Source of the DNA: UBA1189 sp045612065
GTDB taxonomy: Bacteria; Bacteroidota; Bacteroidia; Bacteroidales; Bacteroidaceae
Assembly (NCBI GenBank): GCA_045612065.1
Contig: JAZKYH010000018.1
Coordinates: 1-11,902, forward strand
Reading direction: 5' to 3'
Length of the DNA: 11,902 nt
Numbering within the stretch: the first letter of the stretch is position 1; every line of letters starts with the position of its first letter. The translations under genes and the position numbers were made by a program. The notes beneath the pieces were generated by a model, which saw only the letters and a program-made list of their open reading frames with translations, had not been told where the DNA came from and ran no database searches. Below are positions 1 through 6,811 of the stretch, one piece after another.

Positions 1-180
1 AATAGTCTTGCTGCAGGTCAACAGGTTGTAACTAGCGGTGGCATTTACGGTACCGTAAAGGATATCATCAATGAGAACGGACGCAGCATTGTAGTATTGG
101 AAATTGCTACTGGCGTGAAAATCAAGATTGACAAGTCGTCAATATTTGCCGACATGTCAGCAAATGCACCACAGAAGTAA
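1..180 (+). CDS. yajC: YajC, Sec translocon accessory subunit (C-terminal part)
   Basis: The first reading frame is open from the window edge to a TAA at 178-180 and gives 59 residues. They include VVTSGGIYGTV and a following VVLEIATGVKIKIDKSSI, the pattern of the periplasm- or cytosol-exposed C-terminal half of YajC. YajC is a small single-pass inner-membrane protein that associates with SecDF in the Sec translocon. The N-terminal membrane segment and start codon lie outside the window. The stop codon is followed after 7 nt by the next gene, so the two are probably co-transcribed. In Bacteroidales yajC is commonly found beside a ybbR-type gene and coaE, which supports the call. Identification rests on motif recognition. 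Confidence 0.88.
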   Translation, partial: NSLAAGQQVVTSGGIYGTVKDIINENGRSIVVLEIATGVKIKIDKSSIFADMSANAPQK

Positions 181-187
181 GAAGACG

Positions 188-1192
188 ATGGCCGAAAAAC
201 AGCCACAACAATTACAGCAAACAAAAAATTTCTTGAGAAACTTCCTGCGCATCAATGACAGCAGGGAGTTTCTCGTGTTTTTGTTCTTCTTATTTGCCGC
301 CTTCATCTTTTGGTACTTGACAACAATGAACCAAGAATACGAGATGAAGTACAAAGTTCGATTGGAGCTGAAGCGTCTCCCTGAGAATCTGATTGTAACC
401 GAACCACTCCCTCAAGAAATCATTGTCGTACTCAAAGATAAAGGCGACAAGCTGGTAGAGTACAAGGCACGTGGAATAATGAAGACCTTGTTCATAGACC
501 ACCGACAACACACAAACGTCATGGGGAGGACGGCTATCTATGGAGCAGAACTAAATAAGATTCTGAGTGCAGGATTGGCCTCATCTACATCTATCGTATC
601 GACCTCCTTAGATACACTGCAATACTACGTAGCTGATGCCCGCGGAGTTAAATTACCTATCCGCTGGCATGGAGTGGCTGAGGCAGACAATCAACATGTA
701 GTAGAACAAGTACGAGTAGTACCTGACAGCGTCACCGTGTATGCCGCCCCTCAGATGAAAGATACAATGACAGCTGTCTATGTATCATCAACTCGGCTTG
801 TAGGGCTGACCGATTCAGTAAGTCAGACGATAGACTTGACCCAAGGAAAGCGAGGAGTACGTTATGAACCCGCAGAAGTAACGTTGGAGGTAGCAGTTAG
901 CCCCTATGTCATGAAAAGCGTACAAGTACCCATAGAAGGTTACATGTTCCCTTATGGGCAGCAGCTAAAGACCTTTCCTTCCAAAGCCAATGTCAGGTTC
1001 CGTGTGAGTCTAAATGATTTTAGAGAGGTGACAGAGGAAGATTTCAAAATCCGTATCCGCCATAGCCAACTGAACGACAACACCTCGGGTAAAGTAACCC
1101 TCTCTGTTGACGAAGCTCCGGACAATGTGATGAACATAGTAATAGAACCCGCAGAGGTGGACTATCTTATCGAGATGGACGCTTCGCTCTGA
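188..1192 (+). CDS. YbbR-domain membrane protein (CdaR-like)
   Basis: This 334-residue protein has a short polar N-terminus, one hydrophobic membrane segment at about residues 28-45 (FLVFLFFLFAAFIFWYLT), and a long extracytoplasmic part with beta-rich YbbR-like repeats. In Firmicutes, YbbR/CdaR proteins bind and regulate the diadenylate cyclase CdaA. The Bacteroidetes relatives have the same layout, but their role is less well established, and no cdaA is visible here. I chose the ATG at 188: it lies 7 nt after the yajC stop and directly precedes the polar leader. An in-frame TTG at 128 would start inside yajC and add 20 unlikely residues. The gene is followed after 14 nt by coaE, so yajC, this gene and coaE look like one transcription unit. 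Confidence 0.85.
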   Translation: MAEKQPQQLQQTKNFLRNFLRINDSREFLVFLFFLFAAFIFWYLTTMNQEYEMKYKVRLELKRLPENLIVTEPLPQEIIVVLKDKGDKLVEYKARGIMKTLFIDHRQHTNVMGRTAIYGAELNKILSAGLASSTSIVSTSLDTLQYYVADARGVKLPIRWHGVAEADNQHVVEQVRVVPDSVTVYAAPQMKDTMTAVYVSSTRLVGLTDSVSQTIDLTQGKRGVRYEPAEVTLEVAVSPYVMKSVQVPIEGYMFPYGQQLKTFPSKANVRFRVSLNDFREVTEEDFKIRIRHSQLNDNTSGKVTLSVDEAPDNVMNIVIEPAEVDYLIEMDASL

Positions 1193-1206
1193 AAACTTGT
1201 ACTGCT

Positions 1207-1800
1207 TTGTTCCATCCTTATATTATAGGCATCACTGGAGGTATCGGTAGCGGAAAATCCATCGTATCTCTTCTGCTACGATTGATGGGAGTTCCTGTCT
1301 ACGACTGTGACAGTAAGGCAAAACAACTGATGCAGCATTGCACAGAGATTCGCACGGCACTTATTGGCACCGTTGGTAATGGAGTATATTCAGAAAACGG
1401 CGAACTTAATAGGTCCTATTTGGCTGCGTACATGTTTGGGAACGCCGAACGAGTAGCTCAAATAAACAGCATCGTCCACCCCGTAGTGAGAAATGATTTC
1501 AAGCAATGGGCTAAACAATCGGGTAAGAAGATAGTATCTGTAGAAAGTGCCATACTCCTTGAGGCTGGTATGGCAGCTGATGTAAACGAGATATGGTTGG
1601 TATCTGCCCCAGAACACATACGTATGCAACGTGCTGTATTGCGTGACGCGTCCAATGAAAAGGCTATCCGCAATCGAATGCAATCCCAGCAAAGCGAACA
1701 GGAATACGCCCGTCACGCCAATAAAATCATATGCAACGATGGCAACCATTCGCTGATACAGCAAGTAAAGGAACTGCTTGCTGAAATTTCCGACAAATAA
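1207..1800 (+). CDS. coaE: Dephospho-CoA kinase
   Basis: CoaE phosphorylates the 3'-hydroxyl of dephospho-CoA with ATP, the last step of coenzyme A synthesis, in the cytosol. The 197 residues match the usual family length of about 200. The P-loop GITGGIGSGKS spans residues 8-18, the D-C-D motif is at 33-35, and the conserved H-P of the family is at 91-92 (IVHPVV). A V-E-S-A-I-L-L-E-A stretch and a later arginine-rich helix match the substrate and lid regions. The start appears to be TTG at 1207. No ATG lies in frame close upstream, and this start puts the P-loop at the expected distance from the N-terminus. The gene follows the ybbR-type gene by 14 nt and is probably translated from the same message. 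Confidence 0.93.
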   Translation: MFHPYIIGITGGIGSGKSIVSLLLRLMGVPVYDCDSKAKQLMQHCTEIRTALIGTVGNGVYSENGELNRSYLAAYMFGNAERVAQINSIVHPVVRNDFKQWAKQSGKKIVSVESAILLEAGMAADVNEIWLVSAPEHIRMQRAVLRDASNEKAIRNRMQSQQSEQEYARHANKIICNDGNHSLIQQVKELLAEISDK

Positions 1801-1812
1801 AATTGCTTTATC

Positions 1813-1843
1813 TTCGCTTAACCGAAATTTTACACTAATTTTG
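1813..1843 (+). promoter_or_regulatory. Promoter for the DUF5606 gene
   Basis: A -7 element TAATTTTG at 1836-1843 fits the Bacteroidetes consensus TANNTTTG exactly. TTCG at 1813-1816 sits 19 bp upstream in the -33 position with one mismatch to TTTG. Transcription would start near 1850, giving an AT-rich leader of roughly 58 nt. This suggests that DUF5606 and the lipoprotein gene have their own promoter besides any read-through from coaE. Confidence 0.6.
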
Positions 1844-1907
1844 CCCTCACAATAAGAGAAAGTAAAAATAACACTATAACTAACATAAACCATAAAAGAA
1901 AACGATT

Positions 1908-2324
1908 ATGCTTAGAACTGTATTATCTATAGCCGGCAAGCCTGGTTTATATAAACTTGTTTCTAACGGCCGTAACATGCTGATTGTAGAAGCACTTGAT
2001 GCGAGCAAAAAACGTCTGCCCATTCATGGCATTGATAAGGTCGTGGCTCTTGGCGATATTGCCATGTATACTGACGACGAGGAAGTACCTCTGTGGCAGG
2101 TACTTGAGAATGTTAAAGCCAAGTGCGAGGGTGCTGTTTGCTCTGTTGATTACAAAAAGGCATCAAACGAAGAGTTGGCAGACTTCTTTGCTGAGGTATT
2201 GCCCAACTATGACCGCGACCGCGTATACATGACCCACGTGCGCAAACTCATCCAGTGGTACAACATCCTCATTGAGGCTGGCATGACAGCGTTCGTTCCC
2301 GAAGAAGCTGAGACAGAAGAATAA
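1908..2324 (+). CDS. DUF5606 family protein of unknown function
   Basis: This 138-residue cytosolic protein begins LRTVLSIAGKPGLYKLVSNG, the typical opening of the DUF5606 family, which is largely confined to Bacteroidetes and usually lies next to coaE. The N-terminal half (about 1-60) is a compact beta-rich segment. The C-terminal half includes DFFAEVLPNYDRDRVY at about 89-104, a region I take to be conserved, followed by a helix (HVRKLIQWYNILIEAG) and an acidic tail. There is no signal peptide, membrane segment or recognisable catalytic motif. The ATG at 1908 follows an A-rich stretch typical of translation starts in this phylum. The next gene begins 18 nt downstream, so the two are probably co-transcribed. 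The molecular function is unknown. Confidence 0.85.
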   Translation: MLRTVLSIAGKPGLYKLVSNGRNMLIVEALDASKKRLPIHGIDKVVALGDIAMYTDDEEVPLWQVLENVKAKCEGAVCSVDYKKASNEELADFFAEVLPNYDRDRVYMTHVRKLIQWYNILIEAGMTAFVPEEAETEE

Positions 2325-2342
2325 AATCATAATGACCGACCA

Positions 2343-3077
2343 ATGAGAAAGATGTTCGCAACATGCGCAATTGCAGGCATGCTCTCCTCTTGTGGCAGTG
2401 TGCTGATGCTGAATGAAGCATACACCTCGCCTGCAGCAACTACACAAACAACCGCTGTTGAAACAAGCGACAATACCAATGCTGTATTGTTGGGTAGTTT
2501 ACTAAGTTCGTTAGCTGGCAATGAAACTACTGCTGCCAATAACGATGGTACAGCTTTAACCACAGGAGGAGTTGTTTCAGGATTGTTGGGTTCTATCCTC
2601 AACACCTTTACGACTGTAGACGAGAACACCATTGTTGGCACTTGGAACTTCAAAGGCTCAGCTTTTGTCTTCGAGAGTGAAAATGCATTGGCTTCGCTTG
2701 GAAGTGATGTTGTAGCCACACAATTGGAGTCTAAAGTGGACCAATACTTGGCAAAGTACAACATCAAGGAAGGCATGAGTTCTATTACCTTCAATGAGGA
2801 TGGAACTTTCGTGTTCATCATGGGCGACCGCTATGTAGAGGGCAATTACGAACTCAACTCCAACACCAAGGAATTGACCATGACGTTTGGTATGCTTAAG
2901 ACCGTTGCATATCTTGTGTATGACGCAGGAATGATTAATCTCGTATACCAGAGTGACGCTCTTCTTCGCATGCTCAAAGCCGTAGGGGCAAAGGGTAACA
3001 ACAGTACGTTAGCCTTGTTGACAACCTTGCTAAATCAATATGACGGAATGCGCATCGGCATGGCCTTCGCCAAATAA
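2343..3077 (+). CDS. DUF4923 family lipoprotein
   Basis: The 244-residue product starts with a short signal sequence and a lipobox LSSC at residues 14-17, so it is probably lipidated on Cys17. Residues 18-90 are a low-complexity T/S/N/A-rich linker with a G-L-L-G-S segment. From about residue 97 to the end it matches the DUF4923 pattern (IVGTWNFKGSAFVFESENAL, then ITFNEDGTF and GDRYVEGNYEL). The GTW...FNEDGTF...G.Y spacing recalls lipocalin-like barrel domains, but that comparison is an inference. It lies 18 nt after DUF5606 and is followed by a strong terminator, so it closes this transcription unit. The function is unknown; an envelope location is likely. Confidence 0.82.
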   Translation: MRKMFATCAIAGMLSSCGSVLMLNEAYTSPAATTQTTAVETSDNTNAVLLGSLLSSLAGNETTAANNDGTALTTGGVVSGLLGSILNTFTTVDENTIVGTWNFKGSAFVFESENALASLGSDVVATQLESKVDQYLAKYNIKEGMSSITFNEDGTFVFIMGDRYVEGNYELNSNTKELTMTFGMLKTVAYLVYDAGMINLVYQSDALLRMLKAVGAKGNNSTLALLTTLLNQYDGMRIGMAFAK

Positions 3078-3102
3078 TTAGCAACACATACATTAGTAAT
3101 AA

Positions 3103-3139
3103 AAAAGAAGAGGGCATTTTGTCCTCTTCTTTTGTTTTT
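3103..3139 (+). terminator. Intrinsic terminator after the DUF4923 gene
   Basis: An 11-bp perfect stem (3103-3113 paired with 3123-3133) encloses a 9-nt loop and runs into a T-rich tail up to 3139. It lies 25 nt after the stop codon of the lipoprotein gene and separates this unit from the iorA operon. Confidence 0.88.
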
Positions 3140-3169
3140 AGAAAAGTATTCACATTTCGCACGTTGAAA

Positions 3170-3201
3170 TTTGGCATTTTGATTGTCTTGCATTACTTTT
3201 G
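3170..3201 (+). promoter_or_regulatory. Promoter of the iorA-iorB-aminotransferase operon
   Basis: TTTG at 3170-3173 and TACTTTTG at 3194-3201 are separated by 20 bp, a perfect match to the Bacteroidetes housekeeping promoter TTTG-N19-21-TANNTTTG. The predicted transcription start is near 3208, leaving a leader of about 25 nt before the ATG at 3233. Confidence 0.8.
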
Positions 3202-3232
3202 CCACCCAATTAGTAAGTAAAAAGATGTAGAT

Positions 3233-4816
3233 ATGAAACTTTTGTTAGGAGATGAGGCCATAGCATTAGGTGCTATACATGCAGGAATCAGTGGAGTGTA
3301 CGCTTATCCTGGAACGCCCTCAACAGAAATAACCGAATATATACAGGCTCATGCTCCTGAGGTACGCAGCCGTTGGTGCACGAATGAAAAGACAGCCATG
3401 GAGGCTGCTCTCGGCATGTCGTATGCCGGCAAACGCGCTTTGGTATGCATGAAGCATGTGGGTATGAATGTGGCAGCCGATGCTTTTGTCAATTCGGCCA
3501 TTACGGGAGTCAATGGTGGTTTGGTCGTTTTGGCGGCCGATGACCCTTCGATGCACTCGTCGCAGAATGAGCAGGACTCACGTTTCTATGGCAAGTTTGC
3601 CATGATTCCTATTTTGGAACCCTCGTCACAGCAGGAGGCATACGATATGATGCCTTATGCCTATGCACTCTCCGAGGAGTTGAAGTTGCCTGTGCTCATG
3701 CGTGTGGTTACCCGATTGGCACACTCGCGCGCCGAGATTGCCGTGCACGAACCTTTGGCACAGAATGCCCTTAACCCCGACAACGAACGTACCCATTGGG
3801 TGTTGCTCCCTGCCAATGCACGTCGCCAATATGCTTCATTGGTAGAGAAGCAGGGGCAGTTGCTTGCCTCTTCAGAGGCGTCGCCCTATAATAAATCAGG
3901 AATCAGAAATCAAAAATCAAAGTTGGGTGTCATCGCTTGTGGTATCGCCTACAACTATGTGATGGAGAATGTTCCTTCAGAACTTGGTATCCCCGTGCTG
4001 AAGGTTTCGCAATATCCTTTGCCCGAGCAGGCCATCAAGGCCTTTGCCGAGCAGTGCGAATCGTTGCTTATTGCAGAAGATGGACAGCCCATGGTAGAGG
4101 AGCAGGTAAAGGCGCTTCTCGGCGCCAACTTCCCCATCGTGGGACGTCTCACAGGCAACTTGCCCCGCACTGGCGAACTTACCCCCGACAATGTGGGTGT
4201 CGCATTGGGCGTTGCTACAGAGCCTGCGTATGTGAATGCACAAAACGTAATGCCTCGCCCGCCGGCCTTGTGTCAAGGTTGTGGTCATCGCGATGTCTAT
4301 GATGCACTGAACAAGGTGGCAGCCGAGTATGCCGATGCACGTATCTTTGGTGATATCGGTTGCTACACGTTAGGTGCGCTTCCTCCCTTCCGAGCCATCG
4401 ATAGTTGCGTCGATATGGGTGCCTCCATTACTATGGCCAAGGGTGCAGCCGATGCTGGAGTACATCCGGCCATTGCAGTCATTGGAGACTCCACCTTTAC
4501 TCACTCGGGAATGACAGGCCTGCTCGATGCCGTGAACGACAAGAGCCGCATCACCATCATTCTGTCCGATAATCTTACCACTGCCATGACGGGCGGACAA
4601 GACTCTGCGGGAACCAATAAGTTTGAGGCTATCTGCCTTGGCCTTGGTGTAGAGCCCGAACACGTGCGTGTGGTAGTGCCTCTGCCCAAGAATATGGAAG
4701 AGATTACCCGCATCATCCGCGAAGAGATTGACTACAATGGAGTATCTGTCATCATTCCTCGCCGTGAGTGTATGCAGACTCTGAAACGCAAACTCAGACA
4801 AAACAAGACAAAGTAA
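3233..4816 (+). CDS. iorA: Indolepyruvate ferredoxin oxidoreductase, alpha subunit (short form without ferredoxin domain)
   Basis: This is the catalytic subunit that converts aryl-pyruvates and CoA to arylacetyl-CoA, CO2 and reduced ferredoxin, or runs the reverse. The 527 residues show an N-terminal pyruvate-oxidoreductase-like domain (GDEAIALGAIHAGISGVYAYPGTPSTEI in the first 40 residues), a middle transketolase-like domain from about 231, and a C-terminal thiamine diphosphate domain with C347-x-x-C350-x-H352, GDIGC ending at Cys377, G418-D419-S420 and the paired D446-N447. The usual C-terminal ferredoxin domain with two Cys-x-x-Cys-x-x-Cys clusters is missing: the protein stops soon after VSVIIPRREC. 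A four-unit heptanucleotide repeat codes for residues 221-230 in the linker between domains. Its stop overlaps the iorB start. Confidence 0.92.
   Translation: MKLLLGDEAIALGAIHAGISGVYAYPGTPSTEITEYIQAHAPEVRSRWCTNEKTAMEAALGMSYAGKRALVCMKHVGMNVAADAFVNSAITGVNGGLVVLAADDPSMHSSQNEQDSRFYGKFAMIPILEPSSQQEAYDMMPYAYALSEELKLPVLMRVVTRLAHSRAEIAVHEPLAQNALNPDNERTHWVLLPANARRQYASLVEKQGQLLASSEASPYNKSGIRNQKSKLGVIACGIAYNYVMENVPSELGIPVLKVSQYPLPEQAIKAFAEQCESLLIAEDGQPMVEEQVKALLGANFPIVGRLTGNLPRTGELTPDNVGVALGVATEPAYVNAQNVMPRPPALCQGCGHRDVYDALNKVAAEYADARIFGDIGCYTLGALPPFRAIDSCVDMGASITMAKGAADAGVHPAIAVIGDSTFTHSGMTGLLDAVNDKSRITIILSDNLTTAMTGGQDSAGTNKFEAICLGLGVEPEHVRVVVPLPKNMEEITRIIREEIDYNGVSVIIPRRECMQTLKRKLRQNKTK
3894..3921 (+). 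repeat. Heptanucleotide tandem repeat inside iorA (4 units)
   Basis: Four adjacent 7-nt units read AATCAGG, AATCAGA, AATCAAA, AATCAAA. They lie in frame in iorA and code for about residues 221-230 (KSGIRNQKSK), in an interdomain linker. The stretch is far more A-rich than the gene around it. Because the unit length is not a multiple of three, gain or loss of one copy would shift the frame. Confidence 0.85.
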
Positions 4817-5382
4817 TGAAGAAAGATATCATATTGGCAGGTGTAGGCGGACAAGGAATCCTCACCATTGCCACCATCATAGGCGATGCTGCCACGGCAG
4901 CAGGTCTCCATCTCAAGCAAGCCGAAGTGCACGGCATGAGCCAGCGTGGCGGTGATGTGCAGTCTAACCTACGCCTCTCTACCGAGCCCATCTATTCAGA
5001 CCTTATACGCCAAGGCGCTGCTGACCTCATCATCTCTATGGAACCGATGGAGGCGCTGCGTTATCTGCCCTACCTTCATGGCGAGGGCTGGATAGTAAGT
5101 TCGTCGCATCCCTTCAAGAATATCCCCAACTATCCCGATGAGGCCGCTCTGATGAACGAGTTGGCAGCATTACCTCACGTAGCCACTCTCCCCATCGAGG
5201 AGGTGGCCAAGGAACACAGCCTGCCCAAGAGTGCAAACATGGTACTGCTCGGTATGGCCGCACGCTACATGGATATCCTCACTCCCGACCAACTGCGTGA
5301 GAGCATTGCCCGCGTGTTTGCTCCAAAGGGCGAGAAGGTGGTAGCCGATAACCTCAAGGCTTTTGACTTAGGATTGCAATAA
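4816..5382 (+). CDS. iorB: Indolepyruvate ferredoxin oxidoreductase, beta subunit
   Basis: IorB is the small gamma-domain-type subunit that completes the IorAB enzyme. The 188 residues carry the typical opening IILAGVGGQGILT (G9-V10-G11-G12-Q13-G14) and the signature EVHGMSQRGGDVQS at residues 37-50. The ATG at 4816 overlaps the last base of the iorA TAA (TAATG), an arrangement consistent with translational coupling. An upstream in-frame ATG at 4768 would put 16 extra residues inside iorA and before the conserved start, so I rejected it. No cysteine cluster is present, as expected for this subunit. The two subunits should be made together and act in the cytosol. Confidence 0.93.
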   Translation: MKKDIILAGVGGQGILTIATIIGDAATAAGLHLKQAEVHGMSQRGGDVQSNLRLSTEPIYSDLIRQGAADLIISMEPMEALRYLPYLHGEGWIVSSSHPFKNIPNYPDEAALMNELAALPHVATLPIEEVAKEHSLPKSANMVLLGMAARYMDILTPDQLRESIARVFAPKGEKVVADNLKAFDLGLQ

Positions 5383-5428
5383 TGCCCTAGGATAACCTGG
5401 GAGTCTTAGGATTTTCTAGGACATCCTA
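5369..5428 (+). repeat. Phased TAGGA repeats between iorB and the aminotransferase gene
   Basis: TAGGAT at 5369, TAGGAT at 5388, a degenerate TGGGAG at 5398, TAGGAT at 5407 and TAGGAC at 5417 start 19, 10, 9 and 10 bp apart. An inverted ATCCTA follows at 5423-5428. The series begins in the last codons of iorB and fills most of the 63-bp gap before the aminotransferase start. Role unknown; it may be a degenerate decamer repeat or a phased protein-binding site. Confidence 0.6.
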
Positions 5429-5445
5429 TAAAAGAAAACAAAAAA

Positions 5446-6756
5446 ATGAAAATCTTCAGCGAAGAATTGGTGGCTCGTGCCGCCCAACAACTGCATATTG
5501 CCAATCTTTCTACCGCAACCATCGGTGAGGTGTTGCTCATAGCGCAATACCTCGAGCGCGAGACGGGCATTCCCTTCATCCGTATGGACCAAGGCTCACC
5601 GGGTCTTCCCATCAACCATTATGGCGTTGAGGCCGAGAAGGCGGCACTCGACCGCGGTGTCGGTTCGCAATACCCTGCAGCCGATGGCATTCCCGAACTG
5701 AAGGAGGCAGCCTCACGCTTTGTCAAGGCATTCCTCGATATCGATGTCACTCCACGCTCTTGTGTGCCCACTACGGGTAGCGTGGCGGGATCCTATGGCT
5801 CGTTCATCGCTTGCACGCAGCGCATCCCCGGCAAGAATAAGGTACTCTTCATAGACCCCGGTTTTCCCATACAGAAGTCGCAACTGCGCATCATCGGTGC
5901 CGAGTGGGAAGAGTTTGACATCCACGACTACCGCGGTGCCGCTCTGAAGGATAAGTTGGAGAGCATCCTCGCCAAGGGCGACATAGCTGCCATCATCTAC
6001 TCCAACCCGAACAATCCGGCATGGATTTGTCTCGAAGAGGAGGAACTTGCCATCATCGGACATTTGGCTACGCAGTACGACGTTGTTGTGATGGAAGACC
6101 TTGCCTACTTCTGTATGGATTTCCGCCGCGACCTCGGGCACCCCTTTGTGCCGCCCTTTGCGCCCACTGTAGCACGCTACACCGATAACTACATCCTCAT
6201 GCTTTCGTCATCGAAGATATTCAGTTATGCCGGTCAGCGCATGGCACTCCTTTGCATCAGCGACAAACTCTTCGAGAAGCACTATCCCGCTCTTGCTGAG
6301 CGATACCGCGATGCCGGTGTCTTTGGTCAGACGCTCGTGGCCTCTATTCTTTATATGATAACCTCGGGCTGCACAGCCTCTACGCAGTATGCCTATGCCG
6401 AGATGCTTCGCCTCTCTGCCGAGGGCACCATCAACTTTGTGGAGGATACCCGCGAGTATGCCATCCGTGCCGAGAAGATGAAGAAGATTTTTACCGACAA
6501 CGGTTTCCATATCGTCTATGACTACGATGCCACTCAGCCCGTGGGCGATGGCTTCTTCTTTACTATTGGCTATGGCGATATGACGGGAGGCGAACTCCTC
6601 ACCGAACTTCTCTACTATGGCGCGAGCAGCATCTCGCTCTCTACCACGGGCAGTGAGCAACAGGGTGTGCGTGCCTGCACATCTCGTATGCGTGAGGAGC
6701 TGTATCCTGTAATGGCAGAGCGTATGCGTGCCTTCCACGAAGACCATCCCCTCTGA
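5446..6756 (+). CDS. PLP-dependent class I/II aminotransferase, probably acting on aromatic amino acids
   Basis: The 436-residue protein has the fold-type I aminotransferase pattern: N187-P-N-N-P-A-W193, D218 with Y221 (EDLAYF) for the pyridine ring, the Schiff-base lysine K257 in SSSKIFSYAGQR, and C-terminal arginines at 409 and 414, either of which could bind the substrate carboxylate. Family members remove the amino group from an amino acid to give a 2-oxo acid, or the reverse. Its place directly after iorAB suggests that it supplies or consumes phenylpyruvate, indolepyruvate or hydroxyphenylpyruvate, which is inference from context. The ATG at 5446 follows an A-rich stretch. No promoter was seen in the 63-bp gap, so it is probably the third gene of the iorA operon. 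Confidence 0.88.
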   Translation: MKIFSEELVARAAQQLHIANLSTATIGEVLLIAQYLERETGIPFIRMDQGSPGLPINHYGVEAEKAALDRGVGSQYPAADGIPELKEAASRFVKAFLDIDVTPRSCVPTTGSVAGSYGSFIACTQRIPGKNKVLFIDPGFPIQKSQLRIIGAEWEEFDIHDYRGAALKDKLESILAKGDIAAIIYSNPNNPAWICLEEEELAIIGHLATQYDVVVMEDLAYFCMDFRRDLGHPFVPPFAPTVARYTDNYILMLSSSKIFSYAGQRMALLCISDKLFEKHYPALAERYRDAGVFGQTLVASILYMITSGCTASTQYAYAEMLRLSAEGTINFVEDTREYAIRAEKMKKIFTDNGFHIVYDYDATQPVGDGFFFTIGYGDMTGGELLTELLYYGASSISLSTTGSEQQGVRACTSRMREELYPVMAERMRAFHEDHPL

Positions 6757-6777
6757 TGTAAGGTGTTATATAAAAGA

Positions 6778-6811
6778 ATCCGCGGGCTGTTCAATCGAAC
6801 AGTCCGCGGAT
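6778..6811. terminator. Shared bidirectional terminator between the aminotransferase gene and ruvB
   Basis: A 15-bp stem (6778-6792 with 6797-6811, one G-T pair, 4-nt loop) lies between the convergent genes. Read leftward it runs into TTCTTTTATAT; read rightward it is followed by GTTTTG. One arm (6797-6811) and the loop lie inside the last codons of ruvB, and the ruvB stop codon sits where the loop meets the other arm. Confidence 0.8.

Noticed and set aside
128..187. Longer start (TTG at 128) for the YbbR-domain gene
   Set aside because: It overlaps the end of yajC and adds 20 residues with no family resemblance; the ATG at 188 fits spacing and topology better.
1390..1893. Long open frame antisense to coaE
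   Set aside because: It lies opposite a well-supported kinase gene, has no start context or promoter and no recognisable domains.
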